From Chloroflexota bacterium (GTDB lineage: Bacteria; Chloroflexota; Anaerolineae; UBA1429), in the NCBI GenBank assembly GCA_012515695.1, contig JAAYXX010000269.1:1-6403 (forward strand): a stretch of 6,403 nt of DNA, given 5' to 3'. This document shows, piece by piece, positions 1 to 5,528 of the stretch. The position numbers were made by a program, and so were the translations under genes. Below the pieces are notes generated by a model that was given only the letters and a program-made list of their open reading frames with translations, was not told where the DNA came from and ran no database searches. Position 1 is the stretch's first letter, and each line of letters starts with the position of its first letter.

Positions 1-1613
1 GGTTCAAGCTGCCGATACAGGTTTTCCCAGTCTGTCTTTTCCACTGACTGGATATTCGAGAGCATGGGGGACATGAACCCGCCCACAAACATGCCCAACG
101 CCTCTACCTGACTCCGGCGCTGCTGGTCAAACGAGAGCAATAGCGCCTGAAGAGCGACATCGAGCGCCTTGTGGCTCAAGTGCGCCGCGCCAGAGCGGAA
201 TCCGGGCAGCAGGTCGTCCAGATGGGCCAGCAGGTCCGCCAAGGGGCGGGCGTGCAGCAAGGGCGCCAACAATCCCAGCGCCAGCGGATGCCCGCCCAGT
301 CCCGCCACCAACGTCAGCGCGTCTTCTCGGCGGGGCATGGGGGTGTCGGCGGTAGACAGCAACGCCTGTAGCAGGTCCAGCGCATCCTGTTCAGGCAGCC
401 TCTCCACGGGTAGACGCAAGGCCAATTCCTTGTCATAGGCGTCCCCCGGAATCTCGGCATTCTCCGAGATCACGCACAGTCGGCTCTGACCAGTATGGGC
501 CAGCCGCGCCCCCAATTGCAGCAGTCGGTCCAGCTCCTTGGCTTCGAGCGCAAATTCACCCTTTGGCAGAACCGCCTGCAAATCGTCCCACACGACGAGG
601 GTGGGCGTATCATGCAGGGCCTGGACGACCCGTTCGACGGCGTCCTTTTCCCGCAGGCTCCACTCGCGGCCTAGCAGCCGCTTGCCCAGGTCGTATAGGG
701 CCTGCTCGGCATTGCCGCCGCCCAGGAAATTGGTATATACCACCTGCCGGAAACGCCCTGTACGCACCAGCCAGCGCGCCGCGTGGGCCGCCAGGGTCGT
801 TTTGCCCAGGCCGCTCTCGCCCTGCACCAGCACAATGCCCTGGTCGCCGCGCAAAGCGCCCTCCAGGGCAGCCAGCTCTCCAGCGCGCCCGCAAAAGCCC
901 GGTTTCGGCTCAGGGGGCAGGCCGCCAGGCTCCGGCTGGCTGGCAAGCTGTTGCCATGCCGGGGTCAGATTACTGTCAGAAAAACGCACTACCTTGCCCT
1001 TGCCAGAGGCCGCGCCCGTCTTGGCAGGGATCAGCGGTTCTGGGGCTCCAGCCCGCACCAGGCGGATAGCCGCTTCTGGAGACGGGGATGCATCGGCGTC
1101 AGCCCAGGGGCGCGGGTGTTGGTCAGCCGCGCCGCGCAAGCTACGCTGGGCCTCTTGTACAGCGTGGTCGATTGCGTGCCCCCCGGCCAGGGAGGTGAGC
1201 AGGGCGGTCATGCCAGCCAAAAGCCCTTGCGCTGATAGTCCGCCATCCAGGGCAACCACGGCGGGGCCGCTGCCCTCTGCCAGCGCATCCACAAACGCTT
1301 GCAGGTCGGCGGAGGGGCTACCCTCCTGAGCGTCCATTGCTACTATCAAGGGCACATTTCGCAGTTCGGGCGGAAATGGGCCGCCTGGCGACGCCAGAAA
1401 CACCATATGCACGCCAGGCTGCTTTTCGTTCTGAAGCCGGGCCGCCAGTTGCTCCATCGTGGCAGGCCAAAGCCATTCTTCCTTGACCTGATCGCCTTGG
1501 GTTTCCATCGCTGCATACAAGGCTTCCAGGTGGGTATAGGGCACAGTAGGTCCCTGATCTGGTGCGTGCATAGCGGCCACCAGCACGTGCAGGGAATGAG
1601 GAACGTGTTTCAT
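1..1613 (-). CDS. STAND/NB-ARC-type ATPase with degenerate CHAT-like N-terminal domain (3' end outside window)
   Basis: An open frame of 537 codons runs from ATG at 1613 off the left edge without a stop. GGAGG at 1618-1622, four bases upstream, supports this start; Met15 is a weaker alternative. Residues ~7-160 follow a CHAT (caspase-like) domain outline: an opening strand LHVLVAAM, the helix ATMEQLAARL, a strand at 68-74, PLIVAMDAQEG (88-98), GPAVVAL (116-122) and a closing helix HAIDHAVQEAQRSLR. The usual HFxGHG His position is Pro76 and the NACQSG-like Cys position is Ala95, so protease activity is unlikely. After a linker (~165-235) comes a P-loop NTPase: Walker A GESGLGKTT (265-273), Walker B TLVVWDD (338-344) and the NB-ARC motif GGHPLAL (440-446). 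A winged-helix-like segment begins near 492 (ALGMFVGGF). Such STAND proteins are known as ATP-driven signalling, immunity or transcription switches with C-terminal repeat sensors. That part is not visible, so the role is unknown. The ATPase call is firm; the CHAT call is moderate. Confidence 0.85.
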   Translation of the reverse strand, partial: MKHVPHSLHVLVAAMHAPDQGPTVPYTHLEALYAAMETQGDQVKEEWLWPATMEQLAARLQNEKQPGVHMVFLASPGGPFPPELRNVPLIVAMDAQEGSPSADLQAFVDALAEGSGPAVVALDGGLSAQGLLAGMTALLTSLAGGHAIDHAVQEAQRSLRGAADQHPRPWADADASPSPEAAIRLVRAGAPEPLIPAKTGAASGKGKVVRFSDSNLTPAWQQLASQPEPGGLPPEPKPGFCGRAGELAALEGALRGDQGIVLVQGESGLGKTTLAAHAARWLVRTGRFRQVVYTNFLGGGNAEQALYDLGKRLLGREWSLREKDAVERVVQALHDTPTLVVWDDLQAVLPKGEFALEAKELDRLLQLGARLAHTGQSRLCVISENAEIPGDAYDKELALRLPVERLPEQDALDLLQALLSTADTPMPRREDALTLVAGLGGHPLALGLLAPLLHARPLADLLAHLDDLLPGFRSGAAHLSHKALDVALQALLLSFDQQRRSQVEALGMFVGGFMSPMLSNIQSVEKTDWENLYRQLE

Positions 1614-1642
1614 CAAGCCTCCATCCTCTATCAAACACTAGA

Positions 1643-1670
1643 TATGGGCCAAAAACCGGCTTGGCCCATA
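1643..1670 (-). repeat. Perfect 10-bp inverted repeat in the STAND leader
   Basis: TATGGGCCAA (1643-1652) and TTGGCCCATA (1661-1670) are exact reverse complements separated by 8 bases. In the minus-strand transcript this is a hairpin ending about 29 nt before the ATG. There is no U-tract after it, so it is not an intrinsic terminator. It could be an RNA control element or a DNA operator. Confidence 0.6.
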
Positions 1671-1706
1671 CGATGACGCGGCGCGTTGGGCCGCGCAATA
1701 GTATGC

Positions 1707-1738
1707 GGGTAACAAGGTCTGTGGGCAGTTACCCTGCC
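1707..1738 (-). repeat. Two mutually exclusive hairpins in the STAND leader
   Basis: GGGTAAC (1707-1713) is the exact complement of GTTACCC (1728-1734), with a 14-base loop. The same right-hand segment also lies within a second hairpin, GGCAG (1724-1728) with CTGCC (1734-1738) and a 5-base loop. Both cannot form at once, which is the geometry of an RNA switch. No ligand or function can be read from the sequence. Confidence 0.4.
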
Positions 1739-1818
1739 GCCAGGCCCATCCTGACGACAAATGTTATAGCGTCCTCTGAGTCAATGGCCTATTACTGGCG
1801 AAACAGCAGAGGTATGTA

Positions 1819-1847
1819 ATAATAAACCGAGTTGCCCGATGTGGCAA
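1819..1847 (-). promoter_or_regulatory. Sigma70-type promoter for the STAND gene
   Basis: Reading the minus strand, TTGCCA (1847-1842, 5/6 match to TTGACA) is followed after exactly 17 bases by TATTAT (1824-1819, 5/6 match to TATAAT). Transcription would start near 1812. The promoter lies downstream of the lepB terminator, so the STAND gene should be an independent unit rather than part of the lepB transcript. Confidence 0.6.
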
Positions 1848-1891
1848 GAAGCGCGCCACAGTATGGGCCTTTGGCTACAAGCTTGGTATAT

Positions 1892-1927
1892 AAAAAAGGG
1901 CCGAACATTCGTTGCTCGGCCCTTTTT
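1892..1927 (-). terminator. Intrinsic terminator of lepB, symmetrical
   Basis: GGGCCGA (1898-1904) pairs with TCGGCCC (1916-1922) around an 11-base loop. The stem is flanked by A6 (1892-1897) and T5 (1923-1927). On the minus strand it begins about 22 bases after the lepB stop and ends in a run of six T. The A/T flanks make it look functional on both strands. Confidence 0.85.
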
Positions 1928-1948
1928 AACCTATTGGCATTCCGCGCA

Positions 1949-2530
1949 TCATGGGATGGCGGAAAACAGGGTCAAATCCTCCAACGGCCAGTAGCGTACC
2001 CACGCCCTGCCGATGATATCGTCCACAGGCACCACACCAAAGGCCCGTGAATCGTTGCTAGATCCCCGGTTATCACCCAGGACAAACACATGTCCTTCGG
2101 GGATCAATTGCGGTTGCATCACCCCCCACGTCGTCACCGTCAAATAGGGTTCATCCAACGGCTCGCCGTCGATATACACCTGTCCATCATGGATAGACAC
2201 CGTTTCCCCTGGCAGGCCCACGACCCGCTTGATCAACGGATCAGACTGCCGCATAGGTCGGCGCAGGACAACGATATCTCCCCGATTGGGGGGGTGGAGG
2301 CGATACGATAGTTTTTCAATAATTAGCCGCTGATTATCGTGCAGATTTGGCTCCATGCTCTGCCCTTCCACCCGCGTGGCCTGGGCCAAAAAGATGTTCA
2401 CCACCAGCACGATTACCAACGCGGGCAACACGGCCTCAATCAGCTCGCGTACCCAGGCTCCCAAGGTATTCTTGGCAGTCGCAGTTGGTGTGTCGACCCT
2501 GGCCTCCGGCAAGTTCGACTCATCGTTCAT
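1949..2530 (-). CDS. lepB: Signal peptidase I
   Basis: This 193-residue membrane serine protease removes signal peptides from exported proteins on the outer face of the cytoplasmic membrane. One hydrophobic segment is seen at ~31-50 after a short cytosolic tail. The family boxes follow: SMEPNL with nucleophile Ser58, RGDIVVLRRP (83-92), LIKRVVGLPGE with general base Lys101, and GDNRGSSNDSR (152-162). The length is close to that of the short Gram-positive-type enzymes such as Bacillus SipS, and well below the E. coli enzyme. ATG at 2530 is preceded by GAGG (2536-2539) with 5-base spacing. It lies 129 bases downstream of pnp in the same direction and ends at a strong terminator. It could be cotranscribed with pnp or use the candidate promoter just upstream. 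Confidence 0.95.
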   Translation of the reverse strand: MNDESNLPEARVDTPTATAKNTLGAWVRELIEAVLPALVIVLVVNIFLAQATRVEGQSMEPNLHDNQRLIIEKLSYRLHPPNRGDIVVLRRPMRQSDPLIKRVVGLPGETVSIHDGQVYIDGEPLDEPYLTVTTWGVMQPQLIPEGHVFVLGDNRGSSNDSRAFGVVPVDDIIGRAWVRYWPLEDLTLFSAIP

Positions 2531-2540
2531 GTTAGCCTCG

Positions 2541-2569
2541 ATTATAGGAGTTGTGATCTAGCCTCGCCA
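2541..2569 (-). promoter_or_regulatory. Candidate lepB promoter, unusually close to the start codon
   Basis: A perfect TATAAT is present on the minus strand at 2546-2541, only 10 bases before the lepB ATG. The hexamer 17 bases further upstream (TGGCGA, 2569-2564) matches the -35 consensus poorly. If used, transcription would start near 2533, giving an mRNA with almost no leader and without the GAGG site. It may be a chance match. Confidence 0.3.
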
Positions 2570-2597
2570 CATAAAACGCATTCAACGTAGCGAGGCT
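2560..2597 (-). repeat. Imperfect 11-bp hairpin between pnp and lepB
   Basis: AGCCTCGCCAC (2560-2570) pairs with GTAGCGAGGCT (2587-2597) with a single mismatch and a 16-base loop. On the minus strand no U-run follows it, so it is not a standard intrinsic terminator for pnp. The short T-run lies on the plus-strand side. It may stabilise the pnp 3' end, and it overlaps the candidate lepB -35 region. Confidence 0.5.
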
Positions 2598-2659
2598 TTT
2601 GTACGAGGGCCACTGCCACCGGTTGCCAGCAGCGGCCCCGCTCTATCATTGTTCTATCC

Positions 2660-4876
2660 CTAGCGGCGGTCGCGATAACCGCCACCCCCACCTCCACGGC
2701 GTTCGCCGCCACGGCCACCGCGCCCGCCGCCGCCGCCGCCGCTGCTGCCGTCGCCGCCACCACTCGGCTTGCGGTCGCGCGCCCGCGCTTCTTCCGCCGT
2801 CCAACCTTCGAGCACTGCCTGTCGCGACAGCTTGACTCGATTCTGGGCGTCAATATCAATCACCATGACCATCACTTCGTCGCCCACCTGGACCACGTCC
2901 TCGACCTTGGGCACGCGATAATCCGCCAGTTGCGAGATGTGCACCAGCCCATCATGGCCTGGCAGGAACTCGACAAACGCCCCAAAGTCCGTAGTCCGCA
3001 CAACCTTGCCTGTGTAGATGCGGCCAATCTCTGGCTCCGCGGTCAATTCGGAAATACGATCCAGCGCGCGCCGGGCGCTCTCGCCGTCGGCAGAAGCGAC
3101 AAACACCGTGCCGTCGTCCTGCACGTCGATCTGCACGCCCGTATCCTCGATAATGCTGCGAATCGTCTTGCCACCGGGGCCAATGAGCGCGCCAATCTTT
3201 TCCACCGGAATCCTGGTGGTCTGGATGCGCGGCGCGTAAGGAGAAAGCTCCTTGCGCGGCTCGGCGATACAAGCCTCCATCACATCCAGAATCTGGAGCC
3301 GGGCTTCCTTGGCGCGTTGCAGCGTTTCCACGATGATCTCGTGAGACAGGCCCGTGATTTTAATGTCCAACTGGATGGCCGTGATACCCTTGCGGGTTCC
3401 CGCCACCTTGAAATCCATGTCACCCAGGTGATCTTCTAGCCCCTGGATATCCGTCAACACAGTCCAGCGGTCGCCTTCGGTGATGACACCCATCGCGATA
3501 CCCGCGACATGAGACCGCATTGGGACGCCCGCGTCGTGCAAAGCCAGGCTGCTGGCGCAGGTGCTACCCATAGATGTGGACCCGTTCGACGACAATACCT
3601 CCGACACCACGCGAATGGTGTAGGGGAACTCTTCTTCCGAGGGCAACAGCGGCTCGATGGCCTTTTCGGCCAAGGCGCCGTGCCCGATCTCCCGGCGGCG
3701 CGGCCCGCGCAGCGGATACGCCTCGCCAGTAGAGTACGGAGGAAAGTTGTAATGGTGCATATATCGCTTGGAAATATCCGCGTTGAGACCCTCGATCAAC
3801 TGCTCGTCCGAGGCCGTGCCCAACGTGACGATGCTCATCACCTGCGTTTGCCCACGACTGAACAGCCCAGACCCGTGGGCGCGGGGCAACAGGCCCACCT
3901 CCGCGCTCAACTCGCGGATGGTGCGGGTGTCGCGTCCATCAATGCGGATGCCAGTCTCCAAAATGTGCTGGCGCATAACGTCCTTAAAGACCTGCTCAAA
4001 CGCTTCGACATACGCGTCTGGCTCGATCTCGGGATCAATCTGGGCCAGCATTCTCTCGCGGATGGCTTCCTCCTGCTCGTTGCGGTCGGCGCGTTCCAGG
4101 CCGCCAGCCACCAGCTCTCTCAGCGAGTCTTCCGTCAGTTCTCTGACGCGCTGCAAAATCTCCGGGTCAAGGATGTGCTGGGTTCCAGGGTTCTTTTCCT
4201 TGCCGATCTCTTCGCGCATGCGCTCTTGCATGGCGATGACATCCTGCATGGCCTCATGCCCTTTTGTGATGGCTTCCAGCATCAAGCTCTCAGGAAACTC
4301 TTGGGCGCTCGTCTCGATCATCAGCACCGATTCTTTGGTCCCCGCCAGAGCCAGATCCAACAGGCTCTCTTTCATCTGGGAAAGCGTGGGATTGATGACG
4401 AGCTCGTTATTGACATACCCAACACGCACAGCCCCCACCGGGTTGTAGAAAGGGATGTCGGAAATCATCAGCGCCGCCGACGCGCCGATCATGGCCAGCG
4501 TATCCAACTCGTGCTCCTGGTCGGAGGAGAACGGTGTGACGATGATCTGCACATCGTTGCGGTACCCCTTGGGGAACAAGGGGCGCAAGGGCCGGTCAAT
4601 CTTGCGGGCCAGGAGGATCGCATCGGTAGAGGGGCGTCCCTCTCGCTTGAAAAAGCCGCCGGGGATTTTGCCCACTGCGTAGCGCCTCTCCTCCACATCC
4701 ACGGTCAAGGGGAAGAAATCCGTCCCTTCGCGAGGCTCCTTGGAGGCGGTAGCCGTTACCAACACCATCGAATCGCCCTGGCGGACAGTCACCGCCCCGC
4801 CAGCCTGTTGGGCCAGCTTGCCGGTCTCGATGATGATTTCTCCATCACCCAGTTTCGCCGTATATCTTTTTTCCAT
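2660..4876 (-). CDS. pnp: Polyribonucleotide nucleotidyltransferase (PNPase)
   Basis: PNPase is a trimeric cytoplasmic 3'-5' exoribonuclease that degrades RNA by phosphorolysis, releasing nucleoside diphosphates. From ATG 4876 it is 738 residues. Domains in order: first RNase PH core (~5-140, with GGFFKREGRP at 73-82), helical linker (~235-312), catalytic second RNase PH core (~316-522) with SSNGSTSMGS (429-438) for phosphate and Asp476/Asp482 in TDIQGLEDHLGDMDF, KH domain (~548-605, GPGG at 566-569) and S1 domain (~615-686). All expected active-site residues are present. Residues ~704-738 form a Gly/Arg-rich tail ending in YRDRR, not part of the conserved core. A TTG at 4900 in the same frame would add eight residues but has no ribosome binding site, while family members begin close to MEKRYTAKLG, so ATG is preferred. 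It follows rpsO, as in many bacteria, behind a highly structured leader. Confidence 0.97.
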   Translation of the reverse strand: MEKRYTAKLGDGEIIIETGKLAQQAGGAVTVRQGDSMVLVTATASKEPREGTDFFPLTVDVEERRYAVGKIPGGFFKREGRPSTDAILLARKIDRPLRPLFPKGYRNDVQIIVTPFSSDQEHELDTLAMIGASAALMISDIPFYNPVGAVRVGYVNNELVINPTLSQMKESLLDLALAGTKESVLMIETSAQEFPESLMLEAITKGHEAMQDVIAMQERMREEIGKEKNPGTQHILDPEILQRVRELTEDSLRELVAGGLERADRNEQEEAIRERMLAQIDPEIEPDAYVEAFEQVFKDVMRQHILETGIRIDGRDTRTIRELSAEVGLLPRAHGSGLFSRGQTQVMSIVTLGTASDEQLIEGLNADISKRYMHHYNFPPYSTGEAYPLRGPRRREIGHGALAEKAIEPLLPSEEEFPYTIRVVSEVLSSNGSTSMGSTCASSLALHDAGVPMRSHVAGIAMGVITEGDRWTVLTDIQGLEDHLGDMDFKVAGTRKGITAIQLDIKITGLSHEIIVETLQRAKEARLQILDVMEACIAEPRKELSPYAPRIQTTRIPVEKIGALIGPGGKTIRSIIEDTGVQIDVQDDGTVFVASADGESARRALDRISELTAEPEIGRIYTGKVVRTTDFGAFVEFLPGHDGLVHISQLADYRVPKVEDVVQVGDEVMVMVIDIDAQNRVKLSRQAVLEGWTAEEARARDRKPSGGGDGSSGGGGGGRGGRGGERRGGGGGGYRDRR

Positions 4877-4888
4877 CTCGCTGTCTTT

Positions 4889-4894
4889 CTCCCT
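4889..4894 (-). promoter_or_regulatory. Ribosome binding site deciding the pnp start
   Basis: AGGGAG on the minus strand (4894-4889) lies 12 bases before ATG 4876. The spacing is somewhat long. It lies downstream of the alternative TTG at 4900, so it can serve only the ATG. Confidence 0.5.
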
Positions 4895-4918
4895 TTTCAA
4901 GGGTGCATAAATAATTTA

Positions 4919-5013
4919 GGGAGGTTGAGACAGCTACTCAGGGACTGGGGCATGAGCCTCATCTCGCGATGAGACGCATCCCCCAATTCCTGTGCAAACT
5001 GCCTCAAACCTCC
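4919..5013 (-). promoter_or_regulatory. Long imperfect stem-loop in the pnp leader (RNase III-type site candidate)
   Basis: In the minus-strand transcript, segment 5013-4999 pairs with 4933-4919 (about 14 pairs, one bulge, one mismatch). Further in, CAGG/CCUG (4992-4989 with 4942-4939) and UGGGG-AUG with CAU-CCCCA (4985-4977 with 4954-4946, one mismatch) continue the stem. An 8-bp tip (4975-4968 with 4963-4956) is closed by a GCGA tetraloop of the GNRA class. The tip's U-G pair and the GNRA loop exist only in minus-strand RNA. In E. coli the pnp leader holds an RNase III-cleaved stem through which PNPase represses itself; a similar role here is inference. Confidence 0.6.
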
Positions 5014-5076
5014 CCCTCGGAACACTACTACCCGAAACGCCGGATAACTATCTACTAGCTAACTTCTAAGAGGAAA

Positions 5077-5109
5077 CGAGTAGACGGCTGCTCAGGCTCC
5101 ATCTACTCG
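5077..5109 (-). repeat. Hairpin downstream of rpsO with a competing partner
   Basis: CGAGTAGA (5077-5084) and TCTACTCG (5102-5109) are exact complements around a 17-base loop. On the minus strand the hairpin is followed by GUUUCCUCUU, a weak U-rich tract, so it may be a partial rpsO terminator or a 3' stability hairpin. A second copy of the pairing partner, TCTACTAG at 5051-5058, could pair instead with 5077-5084 (six pairs, a mismatch, one pair). Confidence 0.45.
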
Positions 5110-5144
5110 CTGCCCACCTATTACAATACCATTCAAGGTAAGGG

Positions 5145-5414
5145 TTAGCGACGCAGACCAAGCCGTTCTACGATTTCCCTGTACCGTTTCTCGTCCTTGC
5201 GACTGAGGTATGTCAGATGACGACGTCGTTGTCCTACGAGCTTGAGCAAACCCCGCCGGGAGTGCTCATCACTCTTATGGTCTTTGAGATGCTCTGTCAG
5301 ACGGTTGATGCGCTGCGTCAACAGGGCAATCTGGACCTCCGGGGATCCGGTATCAGAATCGTGACGATGATAGCCATCCATGATAGCGTTCTTTTCGCTA
5401 CTGGTCAGAGCCAT
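5145..5414 (-). CDS. rpsO: 30S ribosomal protein S15
   Basis: The 89-residue length is standard for S15, a primary 16S rRNA-binding protein that joins early in assembly of the small-subunit platform. Diagnostic segments are DTGSPEVQIALL (21-32), the HLKDHKSDEHSRRGLL loop (42-57) that contacts rRNA, and GQRRRHLTYL (61-70). ATG at 5414 is preceded by GGAG (5422-5425) with 7-base spacing. It stands directly before pnp in the same direction, the usual bacterial arrangement. S15 represses its own mRNA in several bacteria through leader structures of different kinds. The leader here is only about 33 nt and shows no obvious large fold, so autoregulation cannot be judged. Confidence 0.97.
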   Translation of the reverse strand: MALTSSEKNAIMDGYHRHDSDTGSPEVQIALLTQRINRLTEHLKDHKSDEHSRRGLLKLVGQRRRHLTYLSRKDEKRYREIVERLGLRR

Positions 5415-5453
5415 AGCCTATCTCCCCTTTTTCCTACTAGACTCACAACGGCA

Positions 5454-5482
5454 ATTATACTACAAAGACTGCAATATAGCAA
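5454..5482 (-). promoter_or_regulatory. Sigma70-type promoter of rpsO
   Basis: On the minus strand TTGCTA (5482-5477, 4/6 match) is followed after 17 bases by a perfect TATAAT (5459-5454). Transcription would start near 5447, about 33 bases before the rpsO ATG, leaving room for the ribosome binding site. The surrounding region is clearly more AT-rich than the flanking genes. Confidence 0.75.
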
Positions 5483-5528
5483 ATTCTGAGCGTTACGCTT
5501 TACAAAGCCCGAAGGGGAAATGACCTGT

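Larger units (their letters stand above)
1614..1812 (-). promoter_or_regulatory. Structured ~200-nt 5' leader of the STAND gene
   Basis: The predicted start of transcription lies near 1812, leaving about 200 untranslated bases before the ATG at 1613. In RNA order the leader contains a CCTCTG/CAGAGG pair (1807-1812 with 1773-1778), two overlapping alternative hairpins (1707-1738), a CGCGGC/GCCGCG hairpin (1677-1682 with 1690-1695, one extra G-U pair in RNA) and a perfect 10-bp hairpin (1643-1670). The ribosome binding site is left outside the hairpins. No ORF of credible quality is seen here. I do not recognise a known riboswitch class. Confidence 0.45.

Noticed and set aside
538..1329. 263-codon plus-strand open frame
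   Set aside because: It is antisense to the STAND gene, with low-complexity Ala/Ser/Arg/Pro composition typical of GC-rich shadows and no domain; the opposite strand has clear motifs.
1318..1698. 126-codon minus-strand frame
   Set aside because: It overlaps the start of the STAND gene in another frame, its composition is implausible and it covers the hairpin leader.
1763..1784. TTGACT and TATAAC boxes as a second STAND promoter
   Set aside because: The two boxes are only 10 bases apart, too close for a sigma70 promoter; the 1819-1847 promoter has ideal spacing.
491..1869. Repeated CAGTATGGGCC (491-501 and 1859-1869), and TATGGGCC also in the leader hairpin, as possible operators
   Set aside because: One copy is inside the coding region, and several 11-base matches are expected by chance in a window of this size.
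2663..2764. GCC-type repeats as a microsatellite or CRISPR-like array
   Set aside because: They are explained by glycine codons in the PNPase tail; there are no regular repeat and spacer units.
2660..4900. TTG at 4900 as the pnp start
   Set aside because: No ribosome binding site precedes it; AGGGAG lies between it and the ATG at 4876, and the ATG start fits the family N-terminus.
3509..4972. 487-codon plus-strand open frame
   Set aside because: It lies opposite pnp, whose active-site motifs are intact throughout; the antisense product shows no recognisable pattern.
5483..5528. Terminator after the metalloprotease-like gene
   Set aside because: The CCCCTTCGGG segment gives only a very short stem, and the small AGCG/CGCT hairpin has no U-run after it.
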